From CAYNYM01 sp049366815 (GTDB lineage Bacteria; Desulfobacterota; DSM-4660; Desulfatiglandales; HGW-15): a stretch of DNA of 19,236 nucleotides. The stretch lies in the NCBI GenBank assembly GCA_049366815.1, contig JBMNCO010000257.1:1-19236 (forward strand). Direction: 5' to 3'. Position 1 is the first letter of the stretch; every line of letters starts with the position of its first letter. Under the pieces are notes generated by a model that was not told where the DNA came from, did not search any database, and was given only the letters and a program-made list of their open reading frames with translations. Positions 1-7,618 of this stretch are shown here, piece after piece. The position numbers and the translations under genes are program-made.

Positions 1-5
1 TTTAG

Positions 6-78
6 TGGGCCCACCTGGGTTCGAACCAGGGACCTACCGGTTATGAGCCGGTGGCTCTTCCAGCTGAGCTATAGGCCC
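6..78 (-). tRNA. tRNA with CAT anticodon (tRNA-Ile2 or elongator tRNA-Met)
   Basis: The minus strand folds into a complete 73-nt cloverleaf: a 7-bp acceptor stem (GGGCCTA with TGGGCCC, one T-G wobble), D-arm, a 5-bp anticodon stem ACCGG/CCGGT with loop CTCATAA, a five-base variable loop and a CCTGG/CCAGG T-arm with loop TTCGAAC. The discriminator base is A, and CCA is not encoded (the next bases are CTAAA). The CAT anticodon fits elongator Met or Ile2, in which TilS converts C34 to lysidine. C4-G69 and C5-G68 in the acceptor stem match E. coli tRNA-Ile2 better than tRNA-Met, and E. coli ileX also lies near rpoD as I recall it, so I lean to Ile2 without certainty. An initiator tRNA is excluded because the first acceptor pair G1-C72 is intact. 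Confidence 0.93.
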
Positions 79-105
79 ACACCACTGACCGAGACCATGT
101 ACTCT

Positions 106-134
106 AGGATGCAGGCTGATTGGCCGTTTGTCAA
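106..134 (-). promoter_or_regulatory. Putative sigma-70 promoter for the tRNA gene
   Basis: On the minus strand a perfect TTGACA (129-134) is followed by a 17-base spacer and CATCCT (106-111), a 3/6 match to TATAAT. The first tRNA base lies 27 bases further on. The strong -35 and correct spacing suggest the tRNA has its own promoter rather than depending only on rpoD readthrough. The weak -10 limits confidence. Confidence 0.45.
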
Positions 135-160
135 GTGAAATTGCCGGGATTACAACCTCT

Positions 161-1924
161 CTATTGTTCAATGAAACTTTTCAGTTTTTTGCTTCTGCTG
201 GGATGCCGAAGTTTCCTGAGGGCCTTCGCCTCAATCTGCCGTATCCTCTCCCGGGTCACGTTGAAATCGCGCCCGACCTCTTCAAGGGTGTGATCAGATT
301 TTTCGCCGATGCCGAAACGCATGCGAAGCACCTTTTCCTCTCTCGGGGTCAGGGTGGTGAGCACCTTTCTCGTCTGTTCACCCAGGTTGTGATTTACAAC
401 CGCATCGCCCGGCGAGATGATCTTTTTGTCTTCGATGAAATCTCCGAGATGGCTGTCTTCCTCTTCTCCGATGGGTGTTTCCAGGGAAATGGGTTCCTTG
501 GCGATCTTCAGGACCTTTCTTACCTTTTCCAGAGGAAATTCCATCTTTTCAGCGATCTCTTCGGGTGTGGGTTCACGGCCGTGTTCCTGAACAAGGTATC
601 TGGATGTCCGTATGAGTTTGTTGATTGTCTCGATCATATGAACAGGTATGCGGATAGTCCTGGCCTGATCGGCAATGGCCCGGGTAATCGCCTGCCTTAT
701 CCACCAGGTTGCGTAGGTGCTGAACTTATAGCCCCGCTGGTATTCAAACTTATCTACGGCCTTCATCAGCCCGATGTTGCCTTCCTGAATGAGATCCAGG
801 AACTGAAGACCTCGGTTGGTATATTTTTTGGCTATACTGACGACCAACCTCAGATTTGCCTCGATCAATTCGCTTTTTGCCTTTTTGGATTTTTCGAGAC
901 GTTCCTCAACAATCTTCAAAACGTCCTTCAGCTCCCTTTTGCCCATATTGGTGCGTTCTTTGATTTCTTTTATGCAACCCTGTGCATTCTCGATCTTGAC
1001 CTTCATTTCCAGGAGTTCGCTCTTTTTCAGCTTCAGGGGAGTAATGATCTGGTCGTCTTTCGCGGATTTCGGCATCTGGCTGATGCATTTCTTGACGTGT
1101 GCTATGGGCTTGCCTCCGGCCATAAACATACAATCAGAAATGTCCTTTTCCGCATCATCGATCTGGGCGACGATGTCTCTGAGTCTCTCGACCATATGAT
1201 CGATATGAGATTTTTCGAGTTTGAATGAACCGATGAGATCCACGATCTTTTTGTGGCATTCTTCCGTCCTGAGGGTCAGCTGTTTTTTTTGGGCCGCGGA
1301 ACAGCCTTTTTTCTGCATGGCCTGTCTGGCCTCATTTCGATCTTGATAGGCGCGCCTGACTTCATCGATGAAATTGAGAACGGCCTCTCTTTTCTCTCCA
1401 ACCTGGGTGTGACTCTCTTCGTCTTCAAGATCATTAATCACATCCTTCAGTTTCATTTCACCCGAGTCGAGCTGATCCCCCAGTTCGATAATATACTCGA
1501 TGCCGATGCAGCATTTCAGCAAGGCACGCATGGCTTCGCTCTCTCCTGCCTCAATCCTCTTCGCGATCTCCACTTCGCCCTCTCTTGTCAGAAGAGAGAT
1601 GCAACCCATTTCCTTCAGATACATCTTGACGGGGTCGGAGACCCTGGCGCCGGTATCCGCGATTTCCGGCCGGTAGGTTTCCTTTTCAAGGGCCTTGCCC
1701 TGCTTCTTTTTGACTTTCTTGGAATTCTCGAATTCCTCTTTCGAGGCCTCGTCGATGACCATGATGTCCAGTTCCTCAAACATCATCATGATGTCATCGA
1801 TATATTCGGAAGATACGGCATCGTCGGGCAGATCGTCATTGATTTCCTCATAGGTGACATAGCCCTTGTCTTTGCCGATATCGATCAATCTCTTGATATT
1901 AACCATATCAGAATCATTGGTCAT
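161..1924 (-). CDS. rpoD: RNA polymerase primary sigma factor RpoD (sigma-70)
   Basis: This 587-residue protein is the housekeeping sigma factor that directs core RNA polymerase to -10/-35 promoters. Region 1.1 lies at the N-terminus (the stretch around VTYEEINDDLP). Region 1.2 begins with DPVKMYLKEMG and is followed by a charged non-conserved spacer of about 200 residues. Regions 2.1-2.4 are near-canonical (ANLRLVVSIAKKY, LIQEGNIGLMKAVDKF, FSTYATWWIRQAI). Region 3 and region 4 follow, with TLTPREEKVLRMRFGI and the helix-turn-helix VTRERIRQIEAKALRKL. The length is normal for a deltaproteobacterial RpoD. The ATG is preceded by a strong AGGAGG about 6 bases upstream. It starts 37 bases after dnaG ends, so the two genes are probably co-transcribed. 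The tRNA gene follows 82 bases downstream. There is nothing unusual in the sequence. Confidence 0.98.
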   Translation of the reverse strand: MTNDSDMVNIKRLIDIGKDKGYVTYEEINDDLPDDAVSSEYIDDIMMMFEELDIMVIDEASKEEFENSKKVKKKQGKALEKETYRPEIADTGARVSDPVKMYLKEMGCISLLTREGEVEIAKRIEAGESEAMRALLKCCIGIEYIIELGDQLDSGEMKLKDVINDLEDEESHTQVGEKREAVLNFIDEVRRAYQDRNEARQAMQKKGCSAAQKKQLTLRTEECHKKIVDLIGSFKLEKSHIDHMVERLRDIVAQIDDAEKDISDCMFMAGGKPIAHVKKCISQMPKSAKDDQIITPLKLKKSELLEMKVKIENAQGCIKEIKERTNMGKRELKDVLKIVEERLEKSKKAKSELIEANLRLVVSIAKKYTNRGLQFLDLIQEGNIGLMKAVDKFEYQRGYKFSTYATWWIRQAITRAIADQARTIRIPVHMIETINKLIRTSRYLVQEHGREPTPEEIAEKMEFPLEKVRKVLKIAKEPISLETPIGEEEDSHLGDFIEDKKIISPGDAVVNHNLGEQTRKVLTTLTPREEKVLRMRFGIGEKSDHTLEEVGRDFNVTRERIRQIEAKALRKLRHPSRSKKLKSFIEQ

Positions 1925-1961
1925 TATCCGTCCTCCTGTAAGGGTCCCTGGCTATTCGGGG

Positions 1962-3704
1962 TTAACCCCACCTTTCCTTTATATATTTAGGAATCCTATT
2001 CAGCTCTTCAATATCTCCCTTTTTCAGCGCCCGCCTTTTGGATTCCGCTATCAATATTTTTTGGATCCTGTCTTTGAATTCCTTGAGGGCCTGCTCTATT
2101 TCGGCCTCCTGAAATATCGAAGGTCCCATCATACTTTCTCTGAATCTTTCTCTGGCCGACTCCTTTTCGAGACCTTCAAGAACGCGGGCAGAATCCATGA
2201 CCCCCTCCTGCTGGGACAGGACGTGTGCGGTCTCAAAAATATGCAAAATGTCCGGATTAGAGAGCAGGATCCGGTAATTATGTTTCATAAGCCGCTTCAT
2301 TGCCTGAGGATAATGAACCAAGATGTTCAGGAGCGACGCTTCGTCCCGGCTCATGGCACGATGGGCCTGTGGCTCATGTATGGCGTCATGCGCTGAATCC
2401 TTTTGTGTCCCCCGCTGCAGATACTTTTTGAGCTCTTTCAACAGGGCGGATTCGGCCAGGCCCGCCTTCTCGGATACGTGCCGCACATAGAGTGACCGTT
2501 GCGCATCATTTTCGAGTTCCGCCAGGACCGGCAATATCTCTTTAAGGGCGTTGACCTTGTGTTCGATTTGTTTGCCTTCCTGTGAAAGCTTCAGGTCAAT
2601 GACAAAGTCGAACATGGGTATGGCTCCGTCCAGGAGCTTCAGAAAATTTTCCAGGCCGTTCCTTTGCAGGTAACTGTCAGGATCTTCGCCTTCAGGCAAG
2701 ATCATCACCTTGGATGAAAGCCCTTCCTTCAGAAAATGCGGGAGGCTCTTCATGGCCGCCGTCTTGCCGGCCGTGTCCGCGTCAAAGACAACCACGGCCT
2801 GGCCGGCATACCCTTTGAGGAGGCGGATGTGATCTCTCGTCAGGGCCGTTCCCAGGGTGGCGACGGCGCCGTGAAACCCGTGCTTTTTCAGAGCAAGGAT
2901 ATCTGTGTAGCCTTCGACGATCACGGCCCGATCATTTTCTCGGATCGATTGAAAGGCGGAATGGAGACCGTAGAGCGTCTTACCTTTATAAAAGATCGGC
3001 GTTTCGGGCGTGTTCAGATACTTGGGCAGAGCGTCGTCCAACACCCTGGCGCCGAAACCGATGACCTGGTTTCTGAGATTGCATATCGGAAAAACCACGC
3101 GTCCGCGAAAGCGGTCATAGTAGCCGCCTTTTTCCCTGGGAAGGACCAGGCCGGCCTGGACCGCAGTCTCCATGTCCAGGCCTTTAGAATGCAAAAATCG
3201 GGACAGACCGTCCCATGTGTCAACCGCGTATCCCAGTCTGAATTCTTCTATCACCGCCCGGGGGATACCTCGCTGATCAAGGTATCGTCGGCCCGGTTCC
3301 CCTCTTTTGTCGGCTGTCAGGGTCTTATGGAAATAGGCCGTCGCATGTTTATTAATTTTAAACAGGGAATCCTTTAATGCAAGTCCTGCCTTCTCAGATG
3401 AAGAGAGCGACTTGTCTGGAACGGAAATGTGATATCTGTCAGCCAGGTCTCTCATGGCCTGCGGAAAAGACACCTTGTGATATTCCATCCAAAAGGCGAA
3501 GACATCCCCTCCCTTTTTGCATCCGAAACAATGAAACATTTGTCGAGCCGAACTGACCGTAAAGGAGGGGGTCTTTTCAGAGTGAAAGGGGCACAGTCCC
3601 ATATGGGTCTGCCCCGCACGTTTCAGTTGCACGAATTGTCCTATAACCTCGACAATATCCGCAGCCCTTTTGATTTCCTCTTTTGCCAGTTGGTATGAAT
3701 CCAT
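1962..3704 (-). CDS. dnaG: DNA primase DnaG
   Basis: DnaG makes the RNA primers for the replication fork and works with DnaB helicase. The 580-residue protein shows the three expected parts. An N-terminal CHC2 zinc finger has C38, H41, C59 and C62. The polymerase core contains the RFRGRVVFPI and GFGAR motifs and a TOPRIM fold with E264 (VIVEGYTD) and the metal-binding D308 and D310 (VFDADTAG). A helical C-terminal helicase-binding region follows (about 430-580) and is poorly conserved, as usual. The ATG at 3704 is the natural start because the N-terminus (EIKRAADIVEVIGQFV) aligns with family starts, but the ribosome-binding site is weak (no clear GGAGG). It precedes rpoD with a 37-base gap. 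Upstream is a 528-base non-coding spacer with a probable terminator, so it may have its own promoter in that spacer. Confidence 0.98.
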   Translation of the reverse strand: MDSYQLAKEEIKRAADIVEVIGQFVQLKRAGQTHMGLCPFHSEKTPSFTVSSARQMFHCFGCKKGGDVFAFWMEYHKVSFPQAMRDLADRYHISVPDKSLSSSEKAGLALKDSLFKINKHATAYFHKTLTADKRGEPGRRYLDQRGIPRAVIEEFRLGYAVDTWDGLSRFLHSKGLDMETAVQAGLVLPREKGGYYDRFRGRVVFPICNLRNQVIGFGARVLDDALPKYLNTPETPIFYKGKTLYGLHSAFQSIRENDRAVIVEGYTDILALKKHGFHGAVATLGTALTRDHIRLLKGYAGQAVVVFDADTAGKTAAMKSLPHFLKEGLSSKVMILPEGEDPDSYLQRNGLENFLKLLDGAIPMFDFVIDLKLSQEGKQIEHKVNALKEILPVLAELENDAQRSLYVRHVSEKAGLAESALLKELKKYLQRGTQKDSAHDAIHEPQAHRAMSRDEASLLNILVHYPQAMKRLMKHNYRILLSNPDILHIFETAHVLSQQEGVMDSARVLEGLEKESARERFRESMMGPSIFQEAEIEQALKEFKDRIQKILIAESKRRALKKGDIEELNRIPKYIKERWG

Positions 3705-4232
3705 TGCCGTTAGTCAGGGAAAGGCCTTATCCCTTGGTTATGTTCGTGCCCGTGTTGAGTGCACAATCCCATCCGCCGTCCCCCTCCCCCCCCTGAATGC
3801 CGGTACTCACAGGGGCGCAATTTTCAATTGTCCCCAGGTCTTCCCCAAAGAGGGAAGGGCATTTTATATGGAAGAACGGCATCCGGGGCGACGGTTTCTC
3901 TCAAGTCATGTGATTCCGTGAGCAAAGATTCCAGGAGATCAATTTCGAAAGACTAAAGGATCCAAAAATAAACGGGTTTTGTCAGGTGCCATAGCATCAG
4001 AAGGGTCTTCGAGAAATGATTCAGCGTTCAGGTCTTTAAATGAAAAACCCCTTCCCTTGAAAGAAGGAGTTCGATGCAAATACACAATTTTATATTGATT
4101 CAGAATAAATTGCCTCATTAAAATATTTGAACCATAGGTCAGACGGCCATAAGTTTGCAAAAATCTTGATCAGAGACAGACCGTATCGTTCAAATACTTT
4201 AACACCATAATGGGTCAATTCAATCATTGAGC
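3705..4232. other. Non-coding spacer between yqeY and dnaG
   Basis: No convincing gene was found. Short open frames on both strands lack a ribosome-binding site and recognisable motifs. The spacer holds a likely minus-strand terminator (listed separately), a run of eight Gs, one A and five Gs on the minus strand (3781-3793), and a short hairpin (CTTCCC, five-base loop, GGGAAG on the minus strand near 3843-3860). A TATAAA-like -10 reads on the minus strand near 3863-3869 without a good -35. A second weak candidate near 3955-3985 (CTGACA, 17 bases, GATCCT) could drive dnaG-rpoD. In many bacteria this junction is only a few bases long. Confidence 0.6.
4043..4069 (-). terminator. Probable rho-independent terminator downstream of yqeY
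   Basis: On the minus strand, CTCCTTC (4069-4063) pairs with GAAGGGG (4054-4048) across an eight-base loop, giving seven pairs including one G-T wobble. TTTTT follows immediately (4047-4043). It lies about 160 bases after the yqeY stop codon and about 340 bases before the dnaG start. It would therefore end the yqeY transcript and make dnaG-rpoD a separate unit. Confidence 0.5.
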
Positions 4233-4676
4233 CTAACTCAATAATGTTTTGGCCATCGCGCTGACCTCTTTCCCCTGGGCCTTGCCGGACATTCGGGCCA
4301 TGGCGGTCTTCATGACCTTTCCGAGGTCCTTGGGACCGGTGGCACCCAATTCGGAAATGACTTCGCGCAGAGTATTTTCGATCTCATCCGGACTCAATTG
4401 TTCAGGCAGATACCCGTATAGGATCTCGGCCTCCTCCTCCTCTTTCAGGGCCAATTCCTCTCGGCCCCCTTGCCTGAATTCCTTTGCAGCCTCTTGCCCC
4501 CGCCGGATGAGGGAAGAAATGACGGCCTGTACCTCTTCATCCGTTAATTCACCCATTTTTTCCACCTGCCTGTTCTTCAGGGCCGTCTTCAGCATCCTGA
4601 GGCAGGAGACGCGCGTGTCATTTCTGGCCTTGATAGCACCGACCAGGTCATTCGAGATTTGTTCCTGGAATGTCAT
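4233..4676 (-). CDS. yqeY: GatB/YqeY domain-containing protein
   Basis: This 147-residue protein has the compact all-helical YqeY fold related to the tail domain of the amidotransferase subunit GatB. The recognisable features are the start TFQEQISNDLVGAIKARND, the central charged helix with EEEEAEIL, the signature YGYLPEQLSPDEIE and the C-terminal DLGKVMKTAMARMSGKAQGK. The length is typical of stand-alone family members. The family may bind tRNA, but its cellular role is not established. Such genes often sit between rpsU and dnaG; here dnaG follows but no rpsU precedes. The ATG has only a weak ribosome-binding site, and a very good promoter lies 39 bases upstream. Confidence 0.93.
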   Translation of the reverse strand: MTFQEQISNDLVGAIKARNDTRVSCLRMLKTALKNRQVEKMGELTDEEVQAVISSLIRRGQEAAKEFRQGGREELALKEEEEAEILYGYLPEQLSPDEIENTLREVISELGATGPKDLGKVMKTAMARMSGKAQGKEVSAMAKTLLS

Positions 4677-4714
4677 CTCAATCTGTCTCGCAAATAGTTT
4701 AGAGTTAACCGTAA

Positions 4715-4742
4715 ATTATATACTCAAATAGGCTTAAGTCAA
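4715..4742 (-). promoter_or_regulatory. Sigma-70 promoter upstream of yqeY
   Basis: On the minus strand, TTGACT (4742-4737, five of six consensus bases) is followed by a 16-base spacer and a perfect TATAAT (4720-4715). Transcription would begin about 30 bases before the yqeY ATG at 4676. This is the strongest sigma-70-like promoter I found in the window, and it separates yqeY from the hisB-lipoprotein pair upstream. Confidence 0.75.
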
Positions 4743-4809
4743 GCCAAAATGATGTTTTGAGGCCCCTAACGCAAGATTCTTCCCTAGGAGAGCGGTCTCA
4801 CAGCGCAAT

Positions 4810-4827
4810 CCCGTCCATATTGACGGG
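4810..4827 (-). other. Hairpin just after the lipoprotein gene
   Basis: A perfect 6-bp inverted repeat CCCGTC/GACGGG with a six-base loop lies 10 bases beyond the stop codon of the lipoprotein gene. No T-run follows on the minus strand, so it is not a standard intrinsic terminator. It may stabilise the transcript 3' end or assist factor-dependent termination. Confidence 0.3.
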
Positions 4828-4837
4828 TGAAATATCA

Positions 4838-5554
4838 TCAGGGTTCATCCTCCTGAACCCCCGTCGCCTTGTAGAGTGAACTGAGCACGCTTTCCAGACC
4901 GAATTCCGCCAATTCTCCGACCTTCATCCACTTTCCCTTTCCTCTAAAAAAGGTGCTCATGTCGAAGAGGTTTTCACTGAGAGAGTGCTGGGTCTTATCG
5001 AACTGCCCCTTCCATAAAATCCGTCCCTCCTCAGGGCCTATGAGGTAAAGGTCAAAGGCCACGGAGGCAGGGCTGTTGACGGCGTAGTCCGTCCCCTGTC
5101 TCTCCCTCCAGCGATAGATATAGCCCATAAGGACGGCATCTGCCGCGAAGGCCTGGCCGATTCTTTGAGCAAGTTCAACCTCCCCCAGTACGGCATCGCC
5201 TCCGATGAGGCCGGAAAAGGCACCTCTGGCCCGCCCCGGTGTGATGAGATCATACGCATCTATCTTATTGAGATTATCAAACAGCCTATCTGTCATGCCC
5301 TCCGAGGTGACCCAGGTGGTGGGGTCAGCCATGAAGACGGAGCCGGTGACAGGACCGCGTGTGACGCCGGATGCCTGCCCCGGGGCGAGCGCCGGCTGAA
5401 AACCGATGACGACGATTTTTCGAATATCATGCAGGGTGGTGCCCACATAGAGGGTGGGCTGGGTGCGGGGCAGACAACTCAAAAGGAAGAAGGCCAGTGG
5501 CAAGATCGGGAGAAGGGGATGTCGGCAACATCCCCTGAAGATACTGAATTTCAT
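4838..5554 (-). CDS. Putative lipoprotein of unknown function
   Basis: The 238-residue protein begins with a short basic stretch and a hydrophobic segment (about residues 12-26) ending in the lipobox-like LLSC. It is therefore probably exported, cut before that cysteine and lipid-anchored. The rest is a soluble periplasmic domain with a distinctive C-terminal part (GYIYRWRERQGTDYAV, then SPASVAFDLYLIG, ILWKGQFDKTQHSLSENLF). I associate this pattern with conserved lipoproteins of Desulfobacterota and Geobacter-like bacteria, but I cannot give a function. It starts 154 bases downstream of hisB on the same strand, with a GGGGGG ribosome-binding site about 7 bases before the ATG. Co-transcription with hisB is possible. 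A hairpin follows the stop codon. Confidence 0.8.
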   Translation of the reverse strand: MKFSIFRGCCRHPLLPILPLAFFLLSCLPRTQPTLYVGTTLHDIRKIVVIGFQPALAPGQASGVTRGPVTGSVFMADPTTWVTSEGMTDRLFDNLNKIDAYDLITPGRARGAFSGLIGGDAVLGEVELAQRIGQAFAADAVLMGYIYRWRERQGTDYAVNSPASVAFDLYLIGPEEGRILWKGQFDKTQHSLSENLFDMSTFFRGKGKWMKVGELAEFGLESVLSSLYKATGVQEDEP

Positions 5555-5708
5555 GATGATCCCCCCAAAAAACGAACCCTTATAAGAATCGTAAAAGGTG
5601 CGGCGATACGACCGCGAAAAAGACGCCCGTGTCCAAGGCGGGTGAAGCCTTTGCAGCCTTATTCATCATATCAAAACAAAAATGTTACGCAGAACGGACC
5701 CCGGCCCC

Positions 5709-6299
5709 CTAAAGGACTCCCTTGGTCGAGGGGACAGACCCCTTGAGACGTTCATCTCGGGTAACCGCCTCTCCCAGTGCCTGTGCGAAGGCCTTGAAAA
5801 TGGCCTCGGCAACGTGGTGCGGATCGTCTCCGTATAATAGATCCACATGCATGGTTAGGCCCGCATTGTTTGCCACGGCCCGAAAGAATTCTCTGACCAA
5901 GTGAATGTCAAATGTGCCCGTCTTGTTCACTTTTGTGGAAACGCGATAGGCCAGGTAAGGGCGGTTTGACAGATCAATGACAACCCTTGCAAGGGCTTCG
6001 TCCATTGGGACGAGGGCTGAACCGTAGCGTCTGATTCCTCTTTTGTCTCCCAGGGATTCGGACAGGGCCAGCCCCAGACATATCCCGATGTCCTCTACCG
6101 TGTGGTGATCATCAACTTCCGTGTCTCCTGACGCCGCTATTTGGAGTCTCAGAAAACCATGGGCAGCCAGCAAACTGAGCATGTGATCCATGAATGGGAT
6201 ACCGGTCTTGATCTCTGTCAGGCCCTTTCCATCCAAGTCAAGCTCAAGATGGATGTCGGTCTCTTTTGTCTTCCGGTTAATGGTGGCCGTTCTCTCCAT
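5709..6299 (-). CDS. hisB: Imidazoleglycerol-phosphate dehydratase HisB
   Basis: HisB converts imidazole-glycerol phosphate to imidazole-acetol phosphate, the sixth step of histidine synthesis in the cytoplasm, using manganese bound by histidine clusters. The 196-residue protein is the mono-functional form, without the N-terminal phosphatase domain found in enteric bacteria. Both metal-binding motifs are present: DDHHTVEDIG near residue 63 and DDPHHVAEAIFKAF near residue 160. FMDHMLSLLAAHGF, GDKRGIRRYG, PMDEALARVVIDLSNRPYL and the C-terminal PSTKGVL also match. The ATG at 6299 fits the family N-terminus (RTATINRKTKET), though its ribosome-binding site is poor. No other histidine gene is in the window. 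A lipoprotein gene follows on the same strand. Confidence 0.97.
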   Translation of the reverse strand: MERTATINRKTKETDIHLELDLDGKGLTEIKTGIPFMDHMLSLLAAHGFLRLQIAASGDTEVDDHHTVEDIGICLGLALSESLGDKRGIRRYGSALVPMDEALARVVIDLSNRPYLAYRVSTKVNKTGTFDIHLVREFFRAVANNAGLTMHVDLLYGDDPHHVAEAIFKAFAQALGEAVTRDERLKGSVPSTKGVL

Positions 6300-6828
6300 T
6301 GAAATACAACCCCGGGTGCGGACAGAAAAACAGCGGTCTCAGCGAGAAACAAGCGACGAAAGCGCGTTTTCAGACAGGACGCCCGTCAGTCGTCACCTGC
6401 ACATTTCGAGCCGTCGGCGGACATGGGGGAATTTGGACTCTCATCTCAATCCAAAAGGATAACTTTTTGATATTAAATGTATTTTTTGGTTGGATCCCAT
6501 CAAGTCTCAGCGCCGTGTGTGTAAACCTTTTTTACCTCTCCCATCACATAAAATCAAGGGCAAAACCTACAAAACAGATCCGGGGCATCGAAAATCGCTC
6601 TTTTCGGCTTCGGCCGGTCCTCTTTTTTATAGAATGAATGTATGTGTCTCGAATTTATAAAGGCCCTGCGGTCATTGTTTACAGCCTCTGTATTAATCCT
6701 TGAATAAAAAAGCACTTTGTGCCAATAGAAGTGTCATCGGCAAGGCGGACCCGGAATATCACCCGGGCCGCCTCCCGGGAAATACAGTGATCATCGCTGG
6801 TTTGAATGATACGCAGAGATGCTTGTCT
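6300..6828. other. Divergent intergenic region between hisB and the hydrogenase protease gene
   Basis: These 529 bases separate minus-strand hisB from the plus-strand protease gene. Open frames here lack ribosome-binding sites and recognisable protein features. A small plus-strand hairpin, CGGC-TTCG-GCCG (6605-6616), is followed six bases later by six Ts, but no gene ends here. I found no convincing sigma-70 or sigma-54 promoter for the protease gene; TATAAA at 6656-6661 has no matching -35. Confidence 0.5.
6529..6557 (-). promoter_or_regulatory. Weak candidate promoter for hisB
   Basis: On the minus strand, TTGATT (6557-6552) is followed by a 17-base spacer and TAAAAA (6534-6529); each hexamer matches consensus at four of six positions. 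It would give a leader of about 220 bases before hisB. A second candidate nearer the gene (TTGATG, 16 bases, TACATT) is of similar quality, so the call is tentative. Confidence 0.25.
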
Positions 6829-7323
6829 ATGAAGATAGAAAAGAATATCCTGATATTGGGGATCGGAAATATCCTGCTTTCGGACGACGGCGTGGGTATC
6901 CGGGTCATCGAGAGACTTCAGGACCGTTACGCGTTCGCTGAAAATGTTTCCCTCATGGATGGGGGGGTCCTGGGGTTGAACCTGGTGGGTGCCATTTCGG
7001 AGGCCGACCAGGTCATAGTGGTGGACGCCCTCAAGAACGGGGAAGATCCCGGCACCCTTTATCGGCTTGACGGGGATGCGATCCCAAGTCGCTCTGGAAA
7101 AATGAACTCCCTTCATCATATAGGGTTTCCTGAAATACTGGAAACCTGCCGGATCCTTGGTCACGTGCCTGATATCGTCGTCATCGGTATCGAGCCTGAG
7201 GATATTGAGAGCCACAACCTCGAACTTACGCCTGCCGTGGAATCCATGGTGGATGAGCTCACGGCCATGGTCCTGAAAGAGCTTGATCGGCTGAGCGCCC
7301 CCTACCGGGAAAGGAACCCATAA
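6829..7323 (+). CDS. NiFe-hydrogenase maturation endopeptidase (HyaD/HybD family)
   Basis: This protease cuts the C-terminal tail from the hydrogenase large subunit once nickel is in place, which lets the active site close. The 164-residue protein shows the family start ILGIGNILLSDDGVGIRVIE. It carries the three expected nickel-sensing ligands: an acidic residue at D19/D20, D66 (VIVVDALKN) and H96 in SLHHIGFPEIL. IGIEPEDIE also matches. The open frame extends upstream to 6700, but the added 43 residues look unlike the family. The ATG at 6829 has an AGAGA-type ribosome-binding site and gives the normal length. hypC follows two bases after the stop, so the pair is translated together. The obvious substrate is HydA, encoded by the minus-strand operon about 3 kb away. 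Confidence 0.93.
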   Translation: MKIEKNILILGIGNILLSDDGVGIRVIERLQDRYAFAENVSLMDGGVLGLNLVGAISEADQVIVVDALKNGEDPGTLYRLDGDAIPSRSGKMNSLHHIGFPEILETCRILGHVPDIVVIGIEPEDIESHNLELTPAVESMVDELTAMVLKELDRLSAPYRERNP

Positions 7324-7325
7324 GC

Positions 7326-7556
7326 ATGTGTCTTGCCATACCCTCCAAGATCTTGAAAATAGAAGGTCATGACGCCGTCGTGGATGTTGAAGGCATTCAA
7401 AGAAAGGCCAGTGTGCTATTACTCGAGAATGTGCAGATCGGGGACTATGTCATCGTCCATGCGGGATTCGCCATTCACAGGATCGATGAAGACGAGGCCG
7501 TGGCATCCCTGGAGCTCTTGAAAGAGGCTGCCGCCGTAGAAGAAAACGAAGAATAA
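7326..7556 (+). CDS. hypC: Hydrogenase assembly chaperone HypC/HupF
   Basis: HypC pairs with HypD to carry the Fe(CN)2CO group and delivers it to the hydrogenase large subunit. The 76-residue protein has the invariant MCLAIP start, in which C2 is the functional iron-binding cysteine exposed after removal of Met1. The beta-barrel signature GDYVIVHAGFAIHRID also matches. The length is typical, and the C-terminus ends in an acidic tail. The gene starts two bases after the protease stop codon. Its partner gene hypD lies near the other end of the window, so the maturation genes are split around the structural operon. Confidence 0.96.
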   Translation: MCLAIPSKILKIEGHDAVVDVEGIQRKASVLLLENVQIGDYVIVHAGFAIHRIDEDEAVASLELLKEAAAVEENEE

Positions 7557-7618
7557 AGATAGGCAGGGACGGGGGCAGGGGGTCGGAAGTGCCTGGATAA
7601 GACCCAAAACGGATCCGT

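Noticed and set aside
128..1228. Long plus-strand open frame opposite rpoD
   Set aside because: It is antisense to a clearly identified rpoD, has no recognisable motif, and its length follows from the codon pattern of the gene on the other strand.
3939..4160. Minus-strand 73-codon frame between yqeY and dnaG
   Set aside because: No ribosome-binding site or family resemblance, and it runs through the probable terminator hairpin.
6605..6628. Plus-strand CGGC-TTCG-GCCG hairpin followed by six Ts as a terminator
   Set aside because: The stem is only 4 bp, the T-run is six bases away, and no plus-strand gene ends upstream of it.
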